The notes under the pieces were generated by a model that had not been told where the DNA came from, made no database searches, and worked only from the letters and a program-made list of their open reading frames with translations. This document shows, one piece after another, positions 24,565-36,779 of a stretch of 64,000 nt of DNA. The stretch comes from Talpa occidentalis (lineage: Eukaryota > Chordata > Mammalia > Eulipotyphla > Talpidae): NCBI RefSeq assembly GCF_014898055.3, contig NW_023604295.1:72318301-72382300 (forward strand). The letters run 5' to 3'. How positions within the stretch are numbered: the first letter of the stretch is position 1; each line of letters begins with the position of its first letter. Position numbers and translations under genes: made by a program.

Positions 24565-24572
24565 CCCCCCCC

Positions 24573-24829
24573 TTTTTAAAGATTTTTTTATTTATGCATA
24601 CAATAGCTGGGATGAAGGCCAGAGGTACAGGGGGTAAAAGGATTCACCAGACAGAGTGAGGAGCAGAACAGGCAGACTGACTGAAATACAGTGCTGAGCA
24701 GAGCAGCGGGCAAAACAGGAGAGGTCTGCTGTGACATATGGGTCACCTACCTGGCCTGGGATGGAACTTGTGCTGCAGTGACTGAAGATAGCTTCACAGT
24801 GCTGCAACTTAACCCCTTGTGCCACCGGG
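24573..24829 (-). mobile_element. SINE, second of an adjacent pair
   Basis: Same family and orientation as its neighbour but clearly diverged from it, so this is not a simple tandem copy. After its head come two copies of gggattcttaagtacca, about 25 bases apart, one of which completes the TSD of the pair. Confidence 0.92.
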
Positions 24830-24869
24830 GATTCTTAAGTACCACAGACACAGGGATTCTTAAGTACCA

Positions 24870-25489
24870 TTGTCTTACTTTCTATTTCCTAGATTGTAAA
24901 TAATGATTAATAGTGGAATTTCCATTTTTCAGGTGTCCCTGAGTAGTCCTCAGAATTGCTCAGAGTATTTGCTGCAGGAAAGGCTGTTGCATATTCCTCT
25001 GTTTGCAACTATGTGTGTGCAGAGCATGATGGAGGGATAGAAGGTTCCTCAGTAACAAGAGTAAAAATCCATGCAATGATCTAGTTGCTACAATTACCTG
25101 ATTCATTTAGTTAGGCAGTTAAAGTTAACTAACTTGTAACAGTAAGATCTATAAATATTATTTACTGAAGCTAATGAGCATTTCTATCTGATATACAGAT
25201 GGGGGGGGGCGGTAAAAAGAAACAACCGTTTTATTCATTACATTTCCTTGAAGTCACCACAAACTTCTACCTCCAGACTCCAGATTCAGAGCACGTGTTT
25301 CCTACACTGTGGCTACTTCATGCGTGAAGGAGTGGTTTGCTATTTTGAGTATCCCTTCTCATTTCTTAAGAACATAGCTATTTCCAACAAGAGAGGACAA
25401 AGGTTTATTTTTAGCATCCCGTCACTACTTTGCCAGTGTTTCTTGGGTATGATAAATAATGATGGAGTGTGAGTTGCATTGTCAGCAGG
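24870..25489. other. non-coding DNA with a G9 run
   Basis: Nothing recognised except a run of nine G at 25201-25209. Confidence 0.5.
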
Positions 25490-25690
25490 CTACATGTTGA
25501 ATCTGGTCTCCACCACACACTACTCATTATACTGACAACTGAGACATGCTTGAGACTTAGTTTCTCTTCTATGTTATTAAAAAAACAAAGCAAAACTACT
25601 TCACAGTGTTGTTGTGAGGCATGAAAATGATAACATTAAAAGTTTGACTTAGTGTCTGGAACAGAATAGGTGATAAATAACCGTTTTTAG
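25490..25690 (+). mobile_element. MIR relic
   Basis: It follows the MIR order in plus orientation: a ctggtctccaccac segment, a gagacatgcttgagacttag segment, cacagtgttgttgtgaggc, then cttagtgtctggaacagaatagg. The last two correspond to the gggttgttgtgagg and agtgcctggcacatagtag landmarks. Confidence 0.65.
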
Positions 25691-27978
25691 TGAATTTGAG
25701 TAAAGGACTTTATCAAACATATTGTCTTTTGATGTTTGCTATTTGACATCATTTCCATTATGTAGTGATTATTATCATTTCCTTTTTGTGTATGGGAATC
25801 AAATGTGTTTTTTTTTTAACATTTTCATATTTGGATAGTTAAACTGTATTAGAGTATCTTTCTAAAGTGGCTTACAGGACACTTTTTCCATTCCTTTATG
25901 CTTGGAAATAAAGAGAACAGATCAATATTCTCAGATATTTTCTTGTTTTATAGTGAGGTAATCAAAGACCCAAAATATATTCTTTCTTTCCTCACTGGAG
26001 AGAATGAAGTAAAATATGAGTGACCGAGTGTCTAGTTTTTGCTGATACCTGTGCGTGGACCACTTGAACTAAAATTCTGAACGATCATTTTTTTATTTAG
26101 ACTGAAATTTTTTAATGAAATAATGCATCTCTTGGGTTTTTCTTGTGATAAAAATGAAACACTAAAAAAAATCCTGTGAAAGTGGACTTTAGGAGTTCCA
26201 TTTCTAACAGGAATAAAGAATAACTTATAATGAAGTGTTTTAAACACATGAGTATTCTGAGTACATAATGAAAACAAGATTATCTTCTTATTACTTTGCT
26301 AATTATATATGGATTGTCAGTTATAGGATATGCCATATCCACAGACCCCTTTAAGGAATATTGCTGTAACACAACTACTACTGAATTGGTAGAATTATGT
26401 AGCCTTGTGTTATACCACAAACTCATTTACTAACAAACAAGATGATTACCTATCCATATATCTATCATCTATCTATCTACCTACCTACCTGCCTATCTAT
26501 ATCTGCTATACCTATCATCTAATAATTCTATCAAATATAGCTTTATATATATATGTTTATTGGAGAATATAACATTAACAATATATGGAAAAGACAACTG
26601 ACTAAAATTAGATTCATGAGAAATCATTTTTGAGGTAGCACTGTTAATACAAGAATAGTAAAGAGATCTATTGAAAATAAGTTTTTCATTTTGCCTTGTA
26701 TTCCAAATCACCTTCAGTTTTAATAAATCCTAGTTCCTTCTAATAGAATTCATCTGTTGTGAGGTATAATATAGTGTTTATTGATTTCTATATTCACCAT
26801 TTTCTCTAACTTGAGGTATTTCAAGAAAGTTTATGGCTTGCACAAAACAGTGTATTCCTAAAACAAATTCTATATTTCAGTGAGACACAGTGCCAGTAAT
26901 GACTATTATTTTGACACAATAGAAATTATTAAAAACATGCTATCAAGTCAATCTGAACATACTATAATAACATGCATAGTATATATGTTTATTTTTCAAT
27001 GAAAACATTTAGGATAAAAATTTAACTCTTCCAGATGTTTTCTAATTTAAGTTCAATTTTTTCAATTTCAAACTTTAAATTATTAGTTTTAACAAATGTC
27101 GATATATATAACAAGAGGCCTACATTTCCTAATATTATTCTTTATTCTTACTTTCCTTTTTTTCAACATAGAATACCCTGGAGTCTAAATTATCTTAATT
27201 AGATGCAATTAAAAGAGATTGCTTTATCTGGTAATTAACAAACCTGGGATTTAGCAATACTGCAATAACCATCATGCTGTCTCTTCTCTGAGAAGTTGTT
27301 ACATTTCTTTGCATTATTTACCTAAACCTATTTACCATGATTTTTCTTGAATTTTACTTGAACCTATTTCCAATCCATTATTTTAGCAAAAATGCATATG
27401 GAATCAACCTAAGTCACAAACTTTGCTTTATCCCCAAATGAAAGTTGACATTGCGCAAAATCAGCTATAGATGATGCTCTGAGAAAACACTAAATGAAGT
27501 TATGGGACATGTATGCTGTGTTTTAAAAATTGCTTGAAATAAACCATATCCTATTGACTTGGGTTGAGATTTAGATAAAATATGTCAGAAAACTATGCTA
27601 ATTCCTTTCCATCTGGGATTTATCATTAATTCACCTTCCCACATCTTTCCTTCACGTCAGAGTTTATGTTAGTTACCTAATATAGGACAAATTGGACCCT
27701 AGGACTTCAGTAATGGGGGCAACAATGGCAGAAGTGACCAAAAGTTTCAGTTTTAATTTCATATGTTAAGAATATTCTACCTCATAACTTTCTCTTATCT
27801 TTCCATATGTGCTAATTTATGGGAATTTCTCTGATTTGATTTATTTCACTTATGCTGAAAATATTTGAACATTTTTAAAACATTTTATGATAAAATCTTG
27901 TCTTGAAGCCATTTATTGAATTTTTGGTGAAATAATGCTTACACACACATAGTCCTTGGAAAATAGTAGTTTTCTCAC
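25691..27978. other. AT-rich non-coding DNA
   Basis: No family or gene recognised apart from the tetranucleotide tract listed separately. Confidence 0.5.
26453..26521. repeat. degenerate (TATC/TACC)n microsatellite
   Basis: tatc units grade into ctac and then back to tatc units. This is a typical interrupted tetranucleotide tract. Confidence 0.85.
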
Positions 27979-27979
27979 T

Positions 27980-28040
27980 GATCTCTCTCTTCTCCCTCTC
28001 TCTCCCCCTTCTTCCCCCTCTCCCTCCCTCTCTCACTCAT
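27980..28040. repeat. CT-rich low-complexity tract
   Basis: An interrupted pyrimidine run of about 60 bases with mixed ct, cc and tt steps. Confidence 0.85.
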
Positions 28041-29170
28041 TGTCTGAATCCTTTCTATGTTATATCAACAAAATTTATCTTCTGAAGCACGGCTCTCTTT
28101 CTGTGACTCCTCTCTTCAAAAACCTTCAGTCGTTCCACAGAGTCTAAAGCTGTTACTTCTGAGTATTAGAAGGCATTGTAAATCCACGTAGACACCATTT
28201 ATTGATAGTATAGTAAGTAAAGACTGTGCACAATTAAGCATTACTGTTTTCCAAATGTGTACAATGCTATTAATTGCCTTTTAATTTCAAATGCTATTTA
28301 ATTTTTAAATTTTTGTGATTGTAAATATATCTCAAAAAAAAAAACCCTCATTAATATGTTGGCTTTGATTTGTGTCAGTCAGCTTTATATAGGTAAATTT
28401 TATTAATTTCTAGCTCACACACATGCATATATATTCACTCAAACACATGTACACACTGATATAAACATGCATATAGGAATAGGGCATATATAATTGTCCT
28501 TTTCAATTTGTAGCCGAAAAGATGAAGTTAAGTGAAATTGACTTTTACAGAATGACACGTCTTGTAAACAAATTGTAATTTGGAATTTTAACTCAAGAGT
28601 TTCAATTCAGATATGAATACTTTCCATCACATCCCTAGTAGTACAATTACAGTTTATTGAGGTTTGTTTTGTGCCAACTTCAGCCTATCAATAACCAATA
28701 TTATGTTGGATTTGTGGTTCTAATGATGATTGTGAGATGCCTTTCAGCAATAACCACATTAAAACTTTGAAAAAATGATAGAGATTTGTTACTTATAGGA
28801 TCTGGAAAAATACAGCACACTTGGGTCCTAGGGCTCTGCTTCTATGGGGACTAGGGGTGGGGATGTCTAGGGTTTCTCATACTTAATATTGTTGAATTTT
28901 AAACATAAGAACAATAATTTAAAGCACTTGGAAGAAGAAAACCAGGAAAAGAAAAAGATAAAAACAGAAGGCAGTCAAACCTCCTTTTGTAAGTCCAGCA
29001 GGATTTGTAAACAAAGAAGCCTGACGAAGTGTTATTTGACCTATCCTTTCTTGACATAGATGCTACACCACCAATTCAGGCTCTTACATTCTAAGAAGGA
29101 AAGCCATCTATCAGGGGTTACAGGGGCCATGAAACTTTTGTTATTAAAATATATATATATATATATTCTT
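28041..29170. other. AT-rich non-coding DNA, nothing recognised
   Basis: Ends in a (TA)n run at about 29148-29166, next to the following SINE. Confidence 0.5.
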
Positions 29171-29440
29171 GTGCCTCCCCTGGTGGCGCAGGCGGTTTAG
29201 CGCAGTGCTGTGAAGCTGTCCACAGCCTCTGCAGTGCGGGTTCGATCCCGGCCAGCTGGTGCAAATCCCACATGGTGCAACAGACCTCTCCTGTCTCACC
29301 CACTGCTCCCCTCAGCAGTGTATTTCGTCAGTCTGCCTGTTCTGTTCCCCGCTCTGTCTCTGGTGAATCCTCTCACAGTCCCACGCATCTGGCCTGTACC
29401 CCAGTTTTTGTATAAATAAATAAATCTTTAAAAAAATCTC
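29171..29440 (+). mobile_element. tRNA-derived SINE
   Basis: It starts gtgcctcccctggtggcgca, has an intact box B ggttcgatccc and ends tataaataaataaatcttta. It sits next to a TA run and its TSD is not identifiable. Confidence 0.9.
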
Positions 29441-29724
29441 ATACTTGAAAAGTTTGGAAGCAAATACTAAAGATAATTAAACATTTAATTAATCTTTCTA
29501 TGTTACTCAAATTTGTGCGACAATTATTTCCTAAATGGAGAAATGTTAAAGAGTTGGGCTTTTTTAGTTTGTGGTCATTTAATTTAAGGAAAACTGAAAA
29601 TCTCTACAGTGGAGATTCACAATGTATATCAATACAATAACTTCTCTGAAAAGCTCAGCATAAACAAAACTGTTCACCGTTTACAAAGTTGAGCATTTTG
29701 CACATTGATTTAAGCATATAATTG
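29441..29724. other. AT-rich non-coding DNA, nothing recognised
   Basis: No L1 sequence is seen here, although the adjoining block at 29725 looks like an L1 5' end pointing this way. Confidence 0.5.
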
Positions 29725-30612
29725 TACGTTTGGAGGACGTTTTGACCTATTCTTTTGAGTGGTGTTCTTAGGGTAGAACTTTTGATCATGGTGATTCTAA
29801 ATTCTCTATCTGCCAGGTGGAGAATTTCTTCCATATCATTGTTGAATTCTGGAAGCTGATTTTCTTTTAGTGGTGTATCCTTCTCCAGAGGGTTTGCTTA
29901 GTTATTTGTATTTTTCCTTCTCCCTGTTGTTTGCTTGCTAATTTGTTCTATGAGTTGGGCCACTTTGCCACTGCTACTGGCCAAGCATTTTTTTAGTGGC
30001 CAGAACCAGTCTGGTGCTGCCACACCGGACTTCACAAGGACAGTGATGCCTTGGGTGGTTTACAGGCTCTATCCTTGAAGATCCCGAGTCTCTGATGCTG
30101 CCGGTCTCTTCTCCTATATTTGTGACTTAACCTACAATGCTGGGGAGTGATCTGTGAATGCAGAAGGGGTTCTCACAGTCTCTAATGCTGTGTGTGGCCC
30201 AAAAGGCACTGTCCCAAGTGGTTGCTGCTCCCTGTGGGGCCTGGGCCCTCCCTCTGCCTTCCTGGCTTTACCAGCTGTTCCACATGGGGTGCATGGGAGC
30301 ATGGGTTGGGGGTGATCACCAGCTTCCCAGGACTGTGTGCTGGTCGGAGGGCACTGTTCTGGATCTTACTGCTCACTTTTGTTTTCTGGGGCCTCCCTCT
30401 GCCTTTATTTGGTTCCAGAAGGAGTGCTTGGGGGTCACTGGCCTCCAACATCCCTGTGAGCCAGCAGATGCTTCCCTGAGACTGGTTGCCCCCCTTTGTT
30501 TGTGGGGCCCTGCCTCGGCCTTTATTCAGTCTCAAATGGGGTGCTGGGGGATTTATGGTAGAACTTGGCGGGGAAAGGATGCAAAGCTTGGGTTTCAACT
30601 ACTGTGCTAAAG
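29725..30612 (-). mobile_element. detached L1 5' end: 5' UTR plus ORF1 start
   Basis: Read on the minus strand, 29860-29740 translates without a stop as QLPEFNNDMEEILHL followed by ADREFRITMIK, matching the N-terminal part of L1 ORF1 proteins ahead of the coiled coil (compare the DREFRIMIIK-type motif). Upstream in sense (30000-30610) is GC-rich sequence with three related segments centred on ggggcctccctctgcc-like motifs at about 30233, 30386 and 30502, as in monomer-type L1 5' UTRs. The large overlapping frames on both strands (150 and 138 codons) are a by-product of the GC content. The rest of the L1 is missing. Confidence 0.55.
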
Positions 30613-30919
30613 AAACCAAGTTTAAACTTGATCATACCTTTTTCTTAGATACAATGCCTTTGTTTACTCTCTTAGCCACTCCACGTTTACTCACTCTCCA
30701 TCTAAAATTTAGTATCAGTTAATGTTCTGCTAACTTTCCCACAGTGTTCAGGAATATTTGCTAAATTGCTCTCCAACTCTTGAAGAATCTTCTTTTTCTG
30801 ATGTCAATTTGCAAAGACTCATGAATTGCCTTGTGACATTTCCTATTATTCATGTTTGTGCTTTATCTCATTAATTATAGTGTTAGAGTTTTACACATCA
30901 ATAGCTACTTAGAAATTTT
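30613..30919. other. non-coding DNA, nothing recognised
   Basis: No coding or repeat signal recognised. Confidence 0.45.
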
Positions 30920-30992
30920 GTAAACTTTAAATTGTTAGTACAGTTCTTTGCACATAGTAAGCACTCAAATATATATTGTGTTGGTGAATATA
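30920..30992 (+). mobile_element. MIR or L2 tail fragment
   Basis: The sequence acagttctttgcacatagta followed by agcactcaaatatatattg matches the shared end of MIR and L2 elements (agtgcctggcacatagtaggcgctcaataaatatttg). The piece is too short to tell which. Confidence 0.55.
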
Positions 30993-31146
30993 ACTAAATA
31001 CCATTTTGTTTTTGGCAATATAAAATTTGTGTGACTAGGCAAATAAGGGATTTTAAATAAAAAGTGCTACCTTTTTTTTGTCTGTATTAGTTTATGTGGT
31101 AACAAACCTAGACCTCAAAGTTTCCATCTGAAAAGATTTGTCTATC

Positions 31147-31420
31147 TGGCCCTCCCTGGTGGCACAGGCCTTAAAGACAGCACTGTCAAGCTATCGCCAG
31201 CTACTGCAACATTAGTTCGATCCCCCAGCTGGCCAGGGAGTTAAATCATATGGTGCAACAGATTTCTGTTGTTTCGCCTGCTGCTCCCCTCAGCAGTGTT
31301 TTTCAGTAGATCCCCCTGTTCTGTTCCCCACTCTGTTTCTGGTAAATCTGCTCACCCCCACCGCCGTGCCTCTGGCTTACACCCCAGTTCTAGTATGCAT
31401 AAATAATCTTAAAAAAAAAA
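31147..31420 (+). mobile_element. tRNA-derived SINE with long TSD
   Basis: The 16-base TSD aaaagatttgtctatc (31131-31146 and 31421-31436) is perfect. The head is tggccctccctggtggcaca and box B is gttcgatcccc. The tail is a shortened cataaataatctt plus a pure A run. Confidence 0.94.
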
Positions 31421-31436
31421 AAAAGATTTGTCTATC

Positions 31437-32309
31437 CGAGAGAAGCAATATTCTGCTAAAACTCACCACTTTTTGTAATATGAAGCTAAGGCAATAACTC
31501 CTATCTGGGGCACCGCATGTTTCATGGCTGAGAGAAAAGAGAACTTACAGGAACTAAGTAACAGATTGAAAAGCTTCTGTTCAGAGCTGGCATATCACAA
31601 CAGACCACATATTGTGACCAAGCTTGACATCAAAGAAATGGTGAATATAATTATCTTACAAGAAAGGGAGGGGGCTCTTTCAACGGAATACACCCAGCAC
31701 AGTAGCCTAGATTAGATCCCAAGTGATCCCTCATAATGTTTGTTTTACTTTTGAAACAAAAAAATTGAGTGAAAATGTTTTTATGTATGACAAACTGTGC
31801 ATAATAAAACCCAATTGAGAAAAATTTGCAAAGTTATTTATTTAAAAACATGGGAAACTATTTGTAATATAATCACATACATTATATGAAAATAATGATA
31901 TATTTTGAAGTATTGTTAATATGAAATAGTACATGTAAATATTTACTATAGGTCTTATCTTTTCCTATGAACATTAATATGATTATTTCATATATTTGTC
32001 AAAAATATTTTTATAAATATTTATTAATACCTCTCTATTTCATGCAAAATTTACAAAATTTATCTTTTTTAAAAGATGCGGTATGTCATGCTGGTGATTA
32101 AAAAGAAATTATCAATATGATAATTACTTTTTGAAAGAATTAAAATATTTTGTATATTGATACATTGCCAATGTTTCTGAAGATACCTTTAAATAATTAT
32201 TAAAACTTTACTTCAAAATATTATCTCCATTTTATAATAGTTTTCAAAAATTGAATTATACAACGGTTATATAGGCAACAGATACAAAGTTCTATTTTTT
32301 ATGGACATT
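31437..32309. other. AT-rich non-coding DNA, nothing recognised
   Basis: The 63-codon frame at 31524-31715 has no recognised motif. Confidence 0.5.
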
Positions 32310-33100
32310 TCAAAATATTAAAAATATATATCCATATGATCCAGCAATTTTTCTCGGTATCTACCTGAAGAATGCAAATTACTATTTCAAAGGGATATAC
32401 ATGCACTACTATGTCCATTGCAACATGATTTAAAAGAGCCAAGTTTTGAAAACAAACTAATTACCCAAGGACAGATGAGTGGATTAAGAAAATGTGGAAT
32501 ATATATACACAATGGAATATTTACTCAACTATATAAAGAGATAAAGTTTTGCCATATGCAATAACATTGATGAAACTGGAGGGGATTATGCTAAGTGAAA
32601 TAAGTCATAAAGAGAAAGACAAATAGTGGGGCCTCCCCTGGTGGCACAGCGGTTGAGTGCTGGGCTGCAAAGCTGCACGCAACCTCAGCAGCACCGGTTC
32701 GATCGCTGGGGATGGTCCCACATGGTGTGCAGACCTATCCTGCCACCCCCGCTGCTCCCCTCAGCAGTGTACTTCATCACTCTGCCTGTTCTGCTCTCCG
32801 CTCTGGCTCTGGTGAATTCTCTCACCCTCCTGTGCTTCTGACTGTATCCAGTGCTTGTATGAATAAACAAATAAATCTTTAAAAAATAAATAAATAAATA
32901 ATTCTTAAAAAAAAGACAAATAGTGGATGATTTCATACATATATGGACTATAAATAAATAAAACAAAGGGACAGACAAAACTAAACCTAGAAATATGACT
33001 ACAGAAATGAAGTTACCACAATTGGATGGAAATGGAGGGGGAGCAAAGTGAAGCGGGGCCCTCAGTCTACAGTGGAGGAATATGGATACTTTGATAGTGA
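32310..33100 (+). mobile_element. L1 3' end, interrupted by a SINE
   Basis: The order of landmarks is that of L1 ORF2 C-terminus into 3' UTR: atatgatccagcaatttt, gcactactatgtccattgca, gtggaatatatatacacaat, ggaatatttactcaactata, aacattgatgaaactggagg, aagtgaaataagtca, and after the SINE gatttcatacatatatggac. Many stops show that it is inactive. The SINE at 32630 splits it. Confidence 0.82.
32630..32911 (+). mobile_element. SINE nested in the L1 3' end, younger subfamily
   Basis: The TSD aaagacaaatagtgg (32615-32629 and 32912-32926) is itself L1 sequence, which proves insertion into the L1. The head is ggcctcccctggtggcacag. The tail contains three to four aataaataaat units and is longer than in most copies. 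Confidence 0.95.
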
Positions 33101-33124
33101 GTGCCATGTGGTAAAATGCATTTC

Positions 33125-33396
33125 TTTTATTCTTTTTAAATTTATTTATTTATGCATACAAGAACTGGGGCATGGGCCAGAGGTGTGGGGGGCTAAGAGG
33201 ATTCACCAGAGACAGAGTGGGGAACAGAATAGGTAGGTCTACTGAAATACACTGCTGAGGGGAGCAGCAGGTGAGACAGGAGAGGTCTGCTGCACAATGT
33301 GGGTACCTCTCTGCCTGGGGTTCGAACTCATGCTGCAGTGGCTGCGGATAGCTTCATAGGTCACATCTTAACCCCTTGCACCACCAGGGATGCCCT
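33125..33396 (-). mobile_element. tRNA-derived SINE
   Basis: It belongs to the same subgroup as the 24305 copy (gctgcggatagcttcatagg on the plus strand). A likely TSD, aatgcatttc, lies at 33115-33124 and 33417-33426, with a 20-base duplicated filler between the SINE head and the right-hand TSD. Confidence 0.9.
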
Positions 33397-33400
33397 AGTA

Positions 33401-33438
33401 ATTTCAAGAGATGTGAATGCATTTCAAGAGATGTGAAT
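33401..33438. repeat. 20-base tandem duplication beside the SINE
   Basis: atttcaagagatgtgaat occurs twice in a row with a 20-base period, immediately outside the SINE head. Confidence 0.85.
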
Positions 33439-33439
33439 C

Positions 33440-34728
33440 TATTCCTCTAATCATATGCAGTGTTATAAAACAATGTTAACTACATAAAAAATATTATGAG
33501 AAAAAAAGACGTAAATCTCTACACTAAATCTAGTGTAAGATATTGTACAGGATTTTTGAGACTATATTCACAATGTTTTCAATTATAAATGATATTAAAC
33601 TTAGATAACCCACAAAGATAATGACTGACTTCTCAAAAACATTTACTATAAAGATGAAAATAATACATGCTTAATTCCTAAAATCAGAATTTCTCTCAGA
33701 ACTGTGAATTCATATTACCAGTATTATTTTATGTTTCATGTGTCTTGGGACCTGTAGTCTTTCTACTTTAGTGATGAAAATCAAACACTATTGGACATGA
33801 CAACCAACTTGATAAGAGTGTAAATCAACCTAGAAAATGTAAAATTATCTTGACATTTTTGTTGTTTAATTGCAAAATCTATAGTGTGGTGGAATTTTTT
33901 GCTTCAAAATGATTTCTACCCATTCATATTAATTGATTGCATTTGAGTAAACCTATAATATTTTTTTTTCTTGGGCAAACACATTTAAAATCCATTGAAC
34001 AGTTCCCTTTGTTGTTTCAATATTTATAGGGTATAGAATGCTCATATTGGACCTTTTAATGTTTTAATAAAAGTAGATGCAATAACTGGTCACTCCTATT
34101 TTCTGATTAATAGAAGGATTTTGAATGAGTGGGAAAATGCCACCCATGTGCTATTGTCTTTTTGCCTACAGCCTAATCACTCACTTGTATTGTCTTTCTT
34201 GATTGATTTGTCATTTGGTGGCAGCTGAACTGTGTGTTTGAAGATCTTTTGTATAGATTTAATCAGTAGATGGAAATCATGTCTTTGATTGACACTAATA
34301 ATTTATAATCATTTACTTTAGCTAGAACAGCTGCATATCTTTAAATTTCTAAGAAAGAAAAGCCCTTTACATTTATTTTACCTTTTCATTTCAGACCAAT
34401 TTAGGTATTTAGTCATGGGGGAAGAACTCTCAATTTGTAATATTCATTGCATTATATTTTTTTTTTTAAATAGAGTAGAAAACCATTTCCCTGTGTGTGC
34501 ATGTGTATCTTAAATAATGTTATTTAAATGTTTAAAGGTAAATTCAAAAAGGTGGTACTGAGTTCTATATCACTAATGAATGCTTGCCTTGATGATATAA
34601 GTGTAATATAATTTTAAACTCTTCTAAAAATAATGAAATAATACCACTTATAGGGTCTCTTTAATTAAGCTAAAGTTTTATTTAATTTATAATATATTAA
34701 TAAAATACAGAGAAAATGTAAATGTGTT
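33440..34728. other. AT-rich non-coding DNA, no repeat recognised
   Basis: The stretch from 34140 to 34330 contains several homeodomain-type core sites (taatca, tgattgac, tgattgattt) and no repeat resemblance. See findings. Confidence 0.45.
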
Positions 34729-34763
34729 CGCCTAAAACTATCATTTTAGTGATAGTTTAGCGA
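34729..34763. repeat. hairpin-forming inverted repeat
   Basis: aaactatca (34735-34743) pairs with tgatagttt (34750-34758) over a 6-base loop. With two single-base bulges the stem extends outward to cgcct and agcg. A third, partial copy (aactatcattcact) follows directly. Confidence 0.7.
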
Positions 34764-36779
34764 ACTATCATTCACTAAAGTATAAGTATTGTAGTTTCTG
34801 ATGCCCTGTATAATTGTCTTCCATCTCCAGGAATTTTGCTTTTTTTAGCTGTTATCACTTCATCCCTATTTATTCTAATTATTTATAGTATTTTATTTGC
34901 AAACTGTACAGCAAATATATTTTATTGTATACTTGAGATGTGTTAGATTAGCATACATGTGCATCTATAATTACAGAGATGCATATATACCTGTGTATAT
35001 TATGTTTATTTTTATATCAGTTACTGATTGAGGCCACTTGATGTTAAATTTATCTATCAAAGAATACAGTGAGGAAATTTTATGTGAATAATCTTGCCAA
35101 GCTTCCTTCCAAACTAAGTAATTATTTGAGAAAAATATTTTGTGGGTAATTTTTATCTGGATCGCATTCACATTGAATATTATTTTTTAATTATTTTTAT
35201 TTTAACATGTCATTTTTTACATTTTTTTAGACAATATTTGTTTCCTGCCACTCCTTCAGATTGAGTCCCCATAGAATTCCCTTCCCCAAGGCACACATGC
35301 ACCATCACTATATTGTATATTATTTAAAGAAATAAACCTCCTCTTCTCTCAATCATTTTTCCATCCTGTTATTACAATTAATCCTTCTAAATTGTCTAAA
35401 CTGTCTAAATGCCAGTAGGTTATATCAAAGATATAAAAGTATATATATGCATATTTGTATTTACATAACAAATAAATAGAATACATACCTAAATATGTGG
35501 ATATTTTAAGGATAGCTAAAATACTGAGGCTTAGGAATCAAGTCCATGTCTGATTCATTTTGTTTCTTTGGCTTAACATAGCACAATTCTCTGCCCAATA
35601 CAGACGGGAAATGCATATTTTTAAACATGTTATCATCAATAAATCAGTAACTACATGAATATACTGATCCTTCAAGTTTCCTCCTAAGTATTAAAATAGC
35701 AAAATATCTGGATGAATAGCAATCAACTGAAATGAAGAAAATATCTCACTGAATTATCTGTCAGATCTTGTAAGGTATTTTCCCAAATATTTTTTATGAT
35801 GGAAGGCATTATGAAAACATAATTACTATTCTTATATATTATTTGAATATATTACTAGACACATAGTATATAATTCCCCAATACGAAAATTCAAGTTTCC
35901 CTTGTTTTTTTTTCCCCCAATTTTTGGTATTAGAATATTAGATGATTTTCCTCTGAACAATCATTGGGTATGAAAAAAAATTTAGGAAGTTGTACATTAC
36001 TGAATTACTCACACATTACACATTATATAAATACACATATTACATTATAAAGTATAATGTATACATCACATTCAAACTACTAAATATTACTTTTCAGTTA
36101 GAAAAAAAATATAAGTCACATTTTTACAATACTCTATACATTCCTAGATTGTAAATTATATAATTAATTAGCTTTAGTTAAAAGATTGCAGAGCATATGA
36201 AACCTTTATAATTTCAGCACTTTATTTCTGTGTCCTTTCTAAGTCTCCATAGCTACAACTTTCATCTAGATAGGCTTTACTCTTTGAAGATAGCATTTTC
36301 ACCTGAGAGGCAAGGAAAGTCTGAGTTCATGTTTAATTCACAGAATTGCCTGAATTCAACAAATGTTTGTACTTATGAAAATTACACTTGGGTCTTCAGG
36401 CATCTTTTCCACAGGGAATTGGGATGACATCTTGAAGCTCTCTGTGGAAAATCAATAGCTTTTCCAGTTCTCTGCCCAAATTGAGAATAATATCCTTTTC
36501 ACAGATACAAAATATTTGAGGATGTTCAATTTGAGCTGTGAAGATATATGGATAAAGTAAAAACAGAAAGGTACAATAAAACAAACAAATATGGAAAGTG
36601 AAGGCAAATTGCATATATCATTCAATCAGTTATTATAAAACATTTAGTTGTAAAACATAATATAGAGATTGCCTAATCCTTTATCTACTTTTCCTAGTGG
36701 TATCAGGTTGTAAAACTACAATATCACAAGGATACTGAATTTGATATGTTTAAATATAGATATGTTAAATATGTTTAAA
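34764..36779. other. AT-rich non-coding DNA
   Basis: The parts at 35160-35300 (pyrimidine-rich, with ccccatagaattcccttcccc) and 35530-35640 faintly resemble L1 and L2 3' ends respectively. Neither is firm enough to annotate. Confidence 0.4.

Noticed and set aside
30158..30610. 150-codon plus and 138-codon minus frames as genes
   Set aside because: Both lie in the GC-rich L1 5' UTR-like block. Opposing long frames are expected from its composition.
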